64,000 nt of DNA from Nematostella vectensis (lineage: Eukaryota > Cnidaria > Anthozoa > Actiniaria > Edwardsiidae), in contig NC_064042.1 in the NCBI RefSeq assembly GCF_932526225.1, forward strand, positions 15,614,251 to 15,678,250, written 5' to 3'. The notes beneath the pieces were generated by a model. The model searched no databases and had not been told where the DNA came from. It saw nothing but the letters and a program-made list of their open reading frames with translations. Numbering within the stretch: position 1 is the first letter of the stretch; each line of letters opens with the position of its first letter. Of the stretch, positions 1 through 8,410 are shown piece by piece. The position numbers and the translations under genes are program-made.

Positions 1-32
1 CTCGAGCTCCCCAACGTTTCTCTAATCAGGGC

Positions 33-659
33 TCACCGCGTCGCAGGAATCTCTAAATAACGTTGGAATGGATGTCGTAGGCAGAAACAGAGTCTGGAAT
101 ACTTTTCAGTTTTCAGCAGTTCTACAAACTTTTTACGAGTCTCGACATCTAAATCACCTCCATAATCTTCAAACAGTGTTTTGGTGCCAATTTGAGATGG
201 ATTATGGAATGTAACCACACAGGCGACGTTATCACGAAAGGGCTTTGCTATGGATGTTAATTGTTGCGTCAATACCCACACTGATAACCCATCGTGTCTC
301 CCTGAGAACGCTAGATCGATAAACTTGTTCGAGCGTTGCTTTAGATCTTTCGATACAGCACAGTCATCTAAAACGAGTAACGTATTTGTACCAGAAAATA
401 GCACCGCACAATCTGTTAGTAACTCGTTAATCTCATCGGTGTTACTAGCATCCGGTGATAATACCAAGAAACGTTTATCTCCGTGAGCAAACCTACGATA
501 GGACTTATTTTTCGCATAAGTCGGGCAAATCAACACAATGTATTCAAACACATTGCGGAACGGTCCTCGGAGCTGTTCCGTGAGGTACTTTGTCTTCCCA
601 CAATTAGTAGGTCCTGTGATAATACAATGAAAAGGAACTTTTCCCCGTAATTCTTCCAT
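33..659 (-). CDS. Polinton A32/FtsK-like genome-packaging ATPase
   Basis: The product is about 208 residues. A P-loop (GPTNCGKT, residues 16-23 from the chosen ATG) follows a short beta strand near the N-terminus, and a Walker B-like strand (LLVLDD) lies about 70 residues downstream. This arrangement is typical of the A32-type packaging ATPases of Polintons and related viruses, which use ATP to drive DNA into capsids. The frame is open seven codons further upstream to position 680 but has no ATG there, so the ATG at 659 is preferred. It sits 28 bp downstream of the capsid-gene stop in the same orientation, the usual MCP-ATPase neighbourhood. No internal stop is seen. Confidence 0.85.
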   Translation of the reverse strand: MEELRGKVPFHCIITGPTNCGKTKYLTEQLRGPFRNVFEYIVLICPTYAKNKSYRRFAHGDKRFLVLSPDASNTDEINELLTDCAVLFSGTNTLLVLDDCAVSKDLKQRSNKFIDLAFSGRHDGLSVWVLTQQLTSIAKPFRDNVACVVTFHNPSQIGTKTLFEDYGGDLDVETRKKFVELLKTEKYSRLCFCLRHPFQRYLEIPATR

Positions 660-687
660 TCTTTTTGTATTATCACACAAGTCTTTT

Positions 688-1926
688 TTAATACATGATT
701 GCTCTCAAATTCGAGTTCATAACCTCCATCAACGCGTCGGCTACTACAAACATGTAGAAGGTGATATTCCCCGTTCCTCCAACTTTTCGTTTCATCTCGA
801 GTTTTACTCCGTCCCGCGTATTGTTCAAGACCAGACCTCCTCCGTGAATGCTGTTATCTGGGTGTGCCCTCAAGTCGATCCACAGAGCAAACTTGTTATT
901 AGCGTAAAAATCCTTTTGCTTAACACCCTCTCTACCGAAACGTTTCTTTACCGACTCCCAGAGGTCCGGCGGTGTCATCCCCTTGGAGTAGAGACGGTTT
1001 GGCATGCCATCCACATTAATGTTGATCGATGTGATACTTGGATTGACAAACTTTTAGGAATCTCTTGTTCCTCCGGTGTAGCTCTCTGTGAACAGACACA
1101 ATATCCCTGTCATTGACCTCCTCGGCAGATTAATGTGCTCGTTTATGACACTATCATTAGGTTTGGAAATGGTGAACGTTTTGTGGAGAATGACGTTCTC
1201 GTAAAAGAATCCTCTACCAACCTGATAAGCCGACAACGCCTCACGAGCCAAGTATTCACTTGAGATGCAAGCATATTCCAACTCGAGGTTTGTGATGGTG
1301 TACGTTGGAGTCTTGACCGTGTCAGCATAAACAACGACGTCGGAAACTGGGGCTAGAGTAATTTCAAAGGTTAGCGGATGAGGTAACGCCTTTGGATAAA
1401 AGGCCCCATGCTCGCTGAGAATAGGATGGTCGAGTGGAATGCAGTACTTGGTGTTGTGAACTGTTGCAAGAGCTACTTCCTTAGCATCTGAGGTCACTTT
1501 ATCACCTGCATTTGTCCTGAGCTTCCTCATGTTTTCAGAGGAGATACCTTGTTTTATTCTATCCCCACGATCTTCAGCTTGTAAGTATAAGTCGTGATAG
1601 GTTTGAAAGAGATCGTATCTTTGAGTATCCTGTAGTGTTTCTCCGCCGAAAAGAATCTTGAGCCTTGACACTAGGTTTCGACCAACGTTGTTGACGAGAG
1701 TATTATTCGCGTGTCCTGCGACGTCTAAGTCAAATAGTAAGGATACACTACCTGGAACAATCACTACATTCTCTGCAAGTTTTGGAATATTTATATAGAG
1801 GGTTTCTCCAGGACTCGCCGATGAGGGATTGAATGTAATCCGATTCAGCGACGATTCCGCTTTCAGGCCGAAGGGTTCCCGTGGGACCCTGTTTGGGTTA
1901 ATTTTTTCTGATATCGCTTGTGTCAT
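688..1926 (-). pseudogene. Polinton major capsid protein, interrupted by one in-frame stop
   Basis: Two open stretches (1926-1057 and 1053-688) lie in exactly the same frame, separated only by a TAA at 1054-1056. Together they span about 412 codons, shorter than many double jelly-roll capsid proteins but right for the family's smaller members. The N-terminal part is rich in beta-strand-like segments, and the C-terminal part resembles the end of Polinton major capsid proteins. The position between integrase and ATPase supports the assignment. No lysis, entry or other function can be inferred. The break is a single point nonsense change with no visible indel; sequencing error or stop readthrough cannot be excluded. 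The capsid identification comes from pattern and context, not from a search. Confidence 0.72.
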
Positions 1927-1959
1927 CTTTTATTTTAAGAAAAGAGAGATAATCTTTAA

Positions 1960-2952
1960 ATGAGTAACGAAAGCAGGTTATCAAAAATATGCTATTCCAC
2001 CGATGGATACTGGAAAGGGTATTCAGCTATTTCTAAGTTAGCTAGTGCCGCTAAAGTCAGTGAAGCCGAGGCTAAGAAGTGGCTTGAAAAACAGGCGTTG
2101 TGGCAGATCTACCTCCCAGCCCCAAAGTATGTCCCCAGACCGCATTGGACTGTGAATAAACCTAATCAGATTCACCAAGCCGATCTGTTGTTTATGCCCC
2201 ACGATAACGTAGGCAGAAAAACCTACCGTTACGCGTTGGTCGTGATTGATATTGCCTCGAGATATAAAGATGCAGAAGCACTGACTACCAAGGATTCGAG
2301 TGGAATTGCTAAAGGGTTCGAAAAGATATACTCCAGAAAACTTAAATGGCCTCATACGGTGATTGTCGATCCGGGGACAGAATTTAGGGGAGAGGTAACG
2401 AAGATTATGAAAAAGAAGGGGGTTACCATCCAGCGAAGCGAGGCTGGGAACCATCGCGCACAGGCTTTTGTCGAACGCGCCAATAGAACACTGGCGGAGA
2501 GGTTGTTTTCTCATCAGTATGCTCAAGAAATGATTAGCGATGATCGGTCTAGAGTTTGGGTGAAACGATTGCCAGGTGTTTTGAAAACTCTGAATAGTCA
2601 GCCTATAAGAATCACCGGCAAAGAGCCCGCAAAATCTATTGCGTTGAAAGAGGTTGATATTGACCCTCCAACGTATAAGCGGCCTGTTGGACTTGATGAA
2701 GTTAGACTACCACCGGGGGTTAGAGTTAGATATCTATTAGCTCCTGGAGAAGAGGAAGGAGGTGAACGCAGACGAGCCACAGATCCTATTTGGAGTTTAA
2801 AAGTGTTTGATCTATCACGCAGTGTTGTTTCAGTTGGACAGCCTGTGTTGTACTACCTCTCTGAAGGTGCTCCAAGGAGGTCGTTCGTTAGAGAAGAACT
2901 TCAAGTCGTTCCTGAAGATACTGAGCTACCACCAGCCGCAGTTTTGAAATGA
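1960..2952 (+). CDS. Polinton retroviral-type integrase (rve family)
   Basis: This 330-residue ORF has the DDE catalytic triad of retroviral-like integrases: D75 (in QADLLFM), D137 (in VDPGTEF) and E172 (in AFVERAN). The N-terminal 60 residues match the helical region usually seen before the core in Polinton integrases, and the C-terminus (RSFVREELQVVP region) resembles a chromodomain-like tail. The enzyme joins element ends to target DNA, creating a 6-bp target duplication in this family. It is divergent to the capsid gene, with 33 bp between the start codons, and its last 52 bp overlap the convergent 3' end of the polymerase gene. It has no stop or frameshift and is the most intact gene here besides the ATPase. 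Confidence 0.92.
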   Translation: MSNESRLSKICYSTDGYWKGYSAISKLASAAKVSEAEAKKWLEKQALWQIYLPAPKYVPRPHWTVNKPNQIHQADLLFMPHDNVGRKTYRYALVVIDIASRYKDAEALTTKDSSGIAKGFEKIYSRKLKWPHTVIVDPGTEFRGEVTKIMKKKGVTIQRSEAGNHRAQAFVERANRTLAERLFSHQYAQEMISDDRSRVWVKRLPGVLKTLNSQPIRITGKEPAKSIALKEVDIDPPTYKRPVGLDEVRLPPGVRVRYLLAPGEEEGGERRRATDPIWSLKVFDLSRSVVSVGQPVLYYLSEGAPRRSFVREELQVVPEDTELPPAAVLK

Positions 2953-5900
2953 CCGTGAGCGAAGGTGTGGATGCCATCGTCACAGATGATTCGCTTGTCA
3001 TCCTCATGAGATAGAGCGACCTTGTTCACCGTTTCAGTGTAAACATCATGCTTATGACTTCTGATGACATTCATAAGTCTCATCTGAGGTTTCTTATCAA
3101 ATAGGCAATCCTTGTAGTTATCGAAACCGATGCTCTTCTTGACGACTGCTCTCTTGACGCCCTTGCATTTCTTTAATTCTTTACCTTTATCCATCTTGTA
3201 TGAGTAAAGTTTGGCTCTCAGTCCTACAAATTCTGTAATTTGCTGACCCCCAGCCTCATCTTTAAACATTCCGATGACTTTCTTGTTCACACCAACCTCA
3301 ATACCGGATGGGTGACCCTTCGGAAAGTTGCTGGTGTCGAACATGGACCTCACATCCCCGCTGATGTCCTTGTAAAAGTCTTTCGTCTCGATCTCATACA
3401 TCAGGCTGTCAGTATCAGTGAATAAGAGCTTTGCATCCTCACCGTACTTGGACTTGACGAAGTTGTAGTGGAAATCATACATGAGCGTCTTGCTTATATC
3501 CAGGATGGACATACCCAAGTAAACGGGTTTGTTGAAGGTTAACTTTGTCTTCTTCATGTAAATGGCGACTAGATTCTCGCAAAAGATGGTGCGATGTTGA
3601 TAGTTCGGCTTTGATATGAGCTTCTTGGCCTGCTTCTCGTCCGTCACCAAGCGAATGTCCACCCTGTTCCTAATGTTCTCCATAGTCTTACCAAAGACGG
3701 AGTTGTTCATCAGCTTGAAGAAGTCCTTCTCAAAATCATTAGTCGCCTTGGCTCTCAGATCGGTGTTCAAGTCAATGTAGGGCTCCAGCCACGCAGACTC
3801 CTCAAAAGTGACACCCCTGTGAATCTTGGTGACTTTTAGCCCAAAACTCACATAAAGTCTCAGAGTCTCATGGTGGATAACGTACTTTGTCTTGTCGTTG
3901 AGGTTGGGGACCAACTTGTCCACCTTGCCTAGCCCGATAGATTCCGGGGCTAGTGGGTAGTCATTGTGTAAGTCATGTAGGTGGTGAGGGTACTCCAAGT
4001 CAACCTCCAGAATGCATGGGCGGTCTCTCCAACCTGACAGCTCTTGGTCACCCATCCACCTGAAACCATGAGTCGGTAAAGGGTTGCTCATCGCCCAGCC
4101 ATACAAATTGTTAGCATCAAGGTAGGTGATATATTTTGTGGGTAGGTTAGGGTCATACTCCTTCATGTAAGGGTTATTTGCCTCCCCATGTCTGTTGCTT
4201 ATCATGGAGACACCCCCACGGATGCCCTTCTCAATCATGAGCAACATGTCATAGTCCGTTAGAAGCTCTAGCCTCACCTTGGTGGTCTTCAACGCTGCAT
4301 CCCAAGCCAGCCCTGGCGCTGTGTAGTACCAAGCGGGGTCCAGACCGTAATTCTTGAGACAAACGTCTCTAAAGTTCTCGAAAACGTCAGCTAAAAGCAA
4401 CACATCCGACTCTAGATACAGATTGTGGTAATCCCTCATGGTCCCCATCCCAAAGACCTCCCACACTCTCCGCGCGTGCAGGTGATCCTCCTCCGATATG
4501 TCGGTGCCGTTGAGTTTGGAGTGGAATGCCTCTCTCTGTGGGAGCTGTGTTGCGTCGAGCTTGCTAAAGCCGTCGAACCAGTCGTAAGGGAAAACACCCT
4601 TCCTCAACAACAGCTGGAGCTCCTCCCCCTCATAGTACTCCGCCAGGTTTTTGAAGCACTCCCTTGACATATTACCCACTAGACTGTCGAGACTGGCCGA
4701 CATAAACCTGAAACTGTCGATAAATCTGATATCACGTTTAACATCGATCTTGTTACCCCTCTTGTTCGTGAAACTGTCGACTACAATCTGTTTTGTGAAA
4801 GAAATATACTTTTCCTCGTTATTAGGTATACAGTTTATTTTACCTTCCGATGTACCAAGGTTCTTGATAAATAGATGGCTGTCGTACCCAGACAGATTGT
4901 GAAAGATAACAGGAAAGAACTTTGGAATTTTGTGATCTAAGTTGCACGCGTTGTGAGCAGCACCTCTGTACTTCCCTGTAAGGTGGCAATGATCCAAAAC
5001 CTTGTCTTCCCCTAATTCACCCTCACAAATGTGGCAGTGAGTGGCGTCGTTATAGGCGATTTTGTCCTTCGGAGTCATTTTTACCTTCTTAGGGAACCTG
5101 AACTTATCGTAAATTTTCTCAATGTCTGACTCCAAAGACTCTACGAAAAGCTGTGGGATATCTTCGTCTGGAGATTCAGCTGTGTATCGTACAAGCTCGG
5201 ATGGGGATATATCTCCGTCGAAACACTTGATGAGATAGCAGAAACCAGACGGTTTGTGCTTCTGGTATTGCTTAGTGAAGCTTTTACTCCCATCTGGGGA
5301 GCATGTGTCTATATTCTCTGTGAAGCTCTCAAAGTCGGCATAGACAACAAAGGGGACACGCATTTTTCTGTTGTAGTTTTTGAATTTAATGTGGGGTAGG
5401 TTTCCATCCTTATCTATCTTAGGCATCTCTATTCCAACCGCTTCATGATTACCGCAGCATTCAGAATGTTTTTCTAACGATTGTTTGCACCGAAACGAGT
5501 TCAGACATCTACAGCATAAAAAACGAGTATGATGAAACTCATCAATTTGAGTAGATACTAACCTCATCATATTCTTTATCCAGCAGTAATGATTCGTCTC
5601 ATCATCCGAGATGAGAAGTAAGTTGATTGCATTATCTGGATCCTTCTCGCTGATTCTCAATGGATATACTTTGGTTTCGTATCCATACACATTAACCGTA
5701 TACTGGTTCTGTTTCTCAAACTTGTCAATCTGTTTTAGTGAGACGGGGAACTCTATCCCTGACCAGTCGAATTTCTCAGAGTTCTCTATCATTTGTTTAC
5801 TGAGCCTTTGAGGATCTTTCTCCCTAGGATACACAGCAGAGGTTACTGCCCACTTGAAACATTCGTGATCATTCTCGTTCTTAACATTGATGATCGCCTT

Positions 5901-6578
5901 CTTGGACGCTAGTTTCGGCGGCAGCGGAATATAGGAAGACCCAGAAAGCGGTTCAAAGGGATCGATGTTGATGTCGAAGTATTCCACCTGGTCGAATTGC
6001 CACCCGGAGCTTTGCTTTCGGAATTGCTCAACTAATCCGAGTAAATAATTTGTCGTCGTATCGAACAAGTTGGAGAAATAGGTCGACTCTGTTACAGTTT
6101 CGGGCTTTTCTGTATGAAAATATCCCAGTTCTTCGTCGATCTGGGCGGTGGCTGGGTCCTCTTTGATAAACCTACAGGTAAAGATGAACTTTACTTTGAT
6201 AGGCTTCTTTTGTCGGTTGATGAGCTCTAGGACTTTTGGTTTGATATTAGCGATGAATGTCTTTGGGTCGTACCCTTCCTGCCCAGCTATTCCGTGGGTC
6301 TTAAGATACCCCTTCAATGCTGTCCGTTGTTCTTTGGGTGTGAAGCGACCTTCTGTCCCCTCGGATATACGCTTAATCTTTTCCTTCAGACGTTTGACTC
6401 GTTTATCTACAGTCTTTTTGACGGGCTCAGGGACATAAGATTGTATCCAGTCCGCAAACTCGTTTAACTCCCTCTTGATTGAGTTGACCGCCCTGTTCGC
6501 GAAATGCTTGAGTGGGCGGACGTGGGAATTTCGTGTGGGCTGGGTGGGTTTGAGAATGGGGACATTAATCTCAGGCAC
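2901..6578 (-). CDS. Polinton family B DNA polymerase (pPolB)
   Basis: An open frame of 1225 codons encodes a protein-primed-type DNA polymerase. Visible motifs are Exo I (YADFES, D415/E417), Exo II (HNLSGYD, about 560-566), Exo III (YLESDVLLLAD, about 721), Pol A (YLDANNLYGWAM, D821), Pol B (KLMNNSVFGKT, about 955) and Pol C (DTDS, about 1055). Two Cys/His modules precede or interrupt the exonuclease: a C2H2-like finger at about 354-374 and an HNH/endonuclease VII-like module (CHIC...DHCH...CN) at about 515-547, both seen in animal Polinton polymerases. All catalytic motifs look intact. The frame has no ATG before about residue 263; the first possible start at 6578 is GTG, so translation may depend on the overlapping upstream ORF (see 6571-6774). 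Confidence 0.93.
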   Translation of the reverse strand: MPEINVPILKPTQPTRNSHVRPLKHFANRAVNSIKRELNEFADWIQSYVPEPVKKTVDKRVKRLKEKIKRISEGTEGRFTPKEQRTALKGYLKTHGIAGQEGYDPKTFIANIKPKVLELINRQKKPIKVKFIFTCRFIKEDPATAQIDEELGYFHTEKPETVTESTYFSNLFDTTTNYLLGLVEQFRKQSSGWQFDQVEYFDINIDPFEPLSGSSYIPLPPKLASKKAIINVKNENDHECFKWAVTSAVYPREKDPQRLSKQMIENSEKFDWSGIEFPVSLKQIDKFEKQNQYTVNVYGYETKVYPLRISEKDPDNAINLLLISDDETNHYCWIKNMMRLVSTQIDEFHHTRFLCCRCLNSFRCKQSLEKHSECCGNHEAVGIEMPKIDKDGNLPHIKFKNYNRKMRVPFVVYADFESFTENIDTCSPDGSKSFTKQYQKHKPSGFCYLIKCFDGDISPSELVRYTAESPDEDIPQLFVESLESDIEKIYDKFRFPKKVKMTPKDKIAYNDATHCHICEGELGEDKVLDHCHLTGKYRGAAHNACNLDHKIPKFFPVIFHNLSGYDSHLFIKNLGTSEGKINCIPNNEEKYISFTKQIVVDSFTNKRGNKIDVKRDIRFIDSFRFMSASLDSLVGNMSRECFKNLAEYYEGEELQLLLRKGVFPYDWFDGFSKLDATQLPQREAFHSKLNGTDISEEDHLHARRVWEVFGMGTMRDYHNLYLESDVLLLADVFENFRDVCLKNYGLDPAWYYTAPGLAWDAALKTTKVRLELLTDYDMLLMIEKGIRGGVSMISNRHGEANNPYMKEYDPNLPTKYITYLDANNLYGWAMSNPLPTHGFRWMGDQELSGWRDRPCILEVDLEYPHHLHDLHNDYPLAPESIGLGKVDKLVPNLNDKTKYVIHHETLRLYVSFGLKVTKIHRGVTFEESAWLEPYIDLNTDLRAKATNDFEKDFFKLMNNSVFGKTMENIRNRVDIRLVTDEKQAKKLISKPNYQHRTIFCENLVAIYMKKTKLTFNKPVYLGMSILDISKTLMYDFHYNFVKSKYGEDAKLLFTDTDSLMYEIETKDFYKDISGDVRSMFDTSNFPKGHPSGIEVGVNKKVIGMFKDEAGGQQITEFVGLRAKLYSYKMDKGKELKKCKGVKRAVVKKSIGFDNYKDCLFDKKPQMRLMNVIRSHKHDVYTETVNKVALSHEDDKRIICDDGIHTFAHGHFKTAAGGSSVSSGTT

Positions 6579-6774
6579 CGGCTCGTCCTCCGCCCGGTAG
6601 TGGCAGCCCTTTGAGAAGTTTAGCCGGAGGGGTTTGTGGTGGCGCGTTGGTCAGCGCTTCGACGAGTCCGGCTTTTAGCATCCAATAATACCTGGGGATA
6701 CCCCGCTCCTTGGCAAGGGCTTTTAGATCTCTCACGGTGAGGGCTTTCAGATCTTTCACCGTTTGTTCCTCCAT
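6571..6774 (-). CDS. Small SAP/Rho-N-like ORF upstream of the polymerase
   Basis: This 67-residue ORF starts at a good ATG (6774). It has two helix-like repeats, VKDLKAL and VRDLKALAKERGIP, followed by LVEAL. This pattern matches the SAP/Rho-N DNA-binding motif, which often sits at the N-terminus of virus-like proteins. Its stop overlaps the polymerase frame, and the polymerase frame is open back to a TGA near 6648, giving about 75 nt of overlap. The polymerase lies in the +1 frame relative to this ORF. It could be a separate small protein, or the original N-terminus of the polymerase detached by a one-base indel. Confidence 0.6.
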   Translation of the reverse strand: MEEQTVKDLKALTVRDLKALAKERGIPRYYWMLKAGLVEALTNAPPQTPPAKLLKGLPLPGGGRAGA

Positions 6775-6968
6775 TTTATTAAACTGTTCATGTCTTTAAG
6801 CCACTTTTCAAAAGCTTTTTAGATGTGAAGCCGAGAGGCTAGCCCCCCGAGCTCCCCCAGGTGGGGTCTAAAGTCTCCGCACACCCCCGCCAAGCCTTGA
6901 AAGAGATCTTTAGCAAACTCGCGCACGCTGATAAGACGGAGCAGGACGCCCGCGCGCATGCGCAGACC

Positions 6969-7025
6969 GCGATCAAAAAAACTTTTGCGCGATCGATCAA
7001 ATTTTGCGCCAGCTGCGTCACGTGA
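6969..7025. repeat. Polinton sub-terminal direct repeat, inner copy
   Basis: This segment (GCGATCAAAAAAACTTTTG followed by a GATCAAATTTTGCGCCAGC block) recurs in the same orientation at 7258-7308 at the element's edge. The two copies bracket the 15-bp minisatellite, suggesting duplication of the terminal sequence during array growth. Confidence 0.75.
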
Positions 7026-7065
7026 CAAAATGATTGACAGGTGGGTGTGGCTGTCACGTGACAAA

Positions 7066-7256
7066 ATGAAAAATGATTGAAATGAAAAATGATTGAAATG
7101 AAAAATGATTAAATGAAAAATGATTAAATGAAAAATGATCAAATGAAAAATGATTAAATGAAAAATGATTAAATGAAAAATGATTAAATGAAAAATGATC
7201 AAATGAAAAATGATTAAATGAAAAATGATTAAATGAAAAATGATTAAATGAAAAAT
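7066..7256. repeat. 15-bp minisatellite inside the Polinton end
   Basis: About 12-13 tandem copies of GATTAAATGAAAAAT (with GATC and GATTG variants). The reverse strand reads as a stop-free pentapeptide repeat (HLIIF), which is a by-product of the period being a multiple of three and not a gene. Confidence 0.93.
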
Positions 7257-7257
7257 G

Positions 7258-7322
7258 GCGATCAAAAAAACTTTTGCGCGGACGATCAAATTTTGCGCCA
7301 GCTGCGCCAAAACACTACTACT
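7258..7322. repeat. Putative Polinton right terminal repeat
   Basis: The outer copy of the sub-terminal repeat is followed by CCAAAACACTACTACT. Read on the minus strand the element would begin AGTAGTAGTGTTTTGGCGC, agreeing with the AGT start known for Polinton termini. The partner repeat is not in the window, so the exact end (7317-7322) is uncertain. Confidence 0.55.
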
Positions 7323-8215
7323 CTAGCTTTGTGTTATTATTCTTGTTGGTACCTCTCCGTTAAAATTATTTTCGGAAATAAGACAACAACAACTCGTTTA
7401 CTAAAATAATATTTATTCAAAAGCTTATTTGATATAAAACTACCTATAATAGTTACCTGAAAATTGCGTTCATTGATTATTAAATTTGTAAAAAGCATAC
7501 AAAATTATATAAAAATTTCATTGCGATTTAATGATTAATATTTAAATTTCTACAGAGCAAACGCCATTCAAGACTTGAGAAGATTCCATAGCATGAATGC
7601 TTGCAATTCTGTCATAAGGGGGGGAGGGGCAGGGAAATAGACACGTGATTCTCACCAGTTTCCCGTCATTTTCCTCTACGTTCTATCACACTCGAATTAC
7701 TTTCTAACCAATCATCTTGACGGCGCTGTCACGAACGGGTAGTAGGAATAGGGTTCAGGGTAGAAATGAAAACAGTGCATGGTCCGCCCTGTACAAATTC
7801 GAACCCCTAGTAGGATTGGGTGTGCAATTATAGACTCTGATTTTGGTCGTGCCAAGATAGCTCGTAAACAGATCAAGGAAAAATAGAGGGTTGACATCTA
7901 GGGGCAAGGGAGAACTTGCGAAGGGATAATAATTTTCAGGGTGTGGTCCACCCCTCACCCCTCAGTCCAGCCCGGGGCGGGCATATACAGCTTGTAAATC
8001 CTATACAGCCTATGCTTATACACATACTTGTACATTATACACATCCACTCATCTAGTAAAAAATGTCCAAAAATAGCTCTACAAAAAATATATTTCCTTA
8101 CATCAGGGACTCATTGCTAAAAAGATAAAAAGCCTTATAAAACTTCTAAAAAATTTAAGAAAGTTTGTCGTTCGTTGCTATATAGGACCGAAAGGTGAGT
8201 CCACGCCCACTCGGC
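7323..8215. other. Intergenic, no gene recognised
   Basis: AT-rich flank between the Polinton end and the last exon of gene A. It should contain the gene A 3' UTR, but I see no clear AATAAA on the minus strand. No coding exon or RNA gene is evident. Confidence 0.6.
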
Positions 8216-8410
8216 TTAGACCTCGCTCGCCATGTTGTACCCCTCGGAGGCGAGGTTACCGTACTGCGGCTCGGGATCTTGGCGCATCCCTCCCACCACG
8301 ACCGCGTAATCAGTCTCTTCTTGAGGCTCACGTGACGGGCGGGTGAGGGTTTCTCTGCCATCCGGGTAGTCTGTGTGGTCAAGTTCCGCGTAAATGAGGC
8401 CACCAGGGGG
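8216..8410 (-). CDS. Gene A terminal exon: ITIM-like tail
   Basis: A phase-0 exon after a CCCCCCAG acceptor encodes 64 residues and TAA. It opens with PPGGLIYAELD, matching the PGEIVYAELAD opening of the gene B terminal exon, then carries TDYAVV, PQYGNL and EGYNM. A different frame is open over this interval, but only this one gives the conserved tyrosine motifs. Confidence 0.83.
   Translation of the reverse strand, partial: PPGGLIYAELDHTDYPDGRETLTRPSREPQEETDYAVVVGGMRQDPEPQYGNLASEGYNMASEV

Larger units (their letters stand above)
1..7322. mobile_element. Maverick/Polinton element, right-hand part
   Basis: The gene set is diagnostic: a packaging ATPase, a capsid-type protein, a retroviral-type integrase and a protein-primed-type family B DNA polymerase within 6.8 kb. 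Polintons are self-synthesising virus-like DNA transposons with terminal inverted repeats beginning AGT. The right end is placed at about 7322, where the sequence reads CACTACTACT, i.e. AGTAGTAGTG on the other strand. The left end, left inverted repeat and target-site duplication lie outside the window, so the boundary rests on one end only. The related term adintovirus-like would also fit. The MCP carries a stop codon and the polymerase lacks an in-frame ATG, so this copy is probably no longer fully functional. Confidence 0.9.

Noticed and set aside
6819-7310. 163-codon minus-strand frame with a HLIIF repeat
   Set aside because: Frame runs through the 15-bp minisatellite and Polinton terminus; no independent coding evidence.
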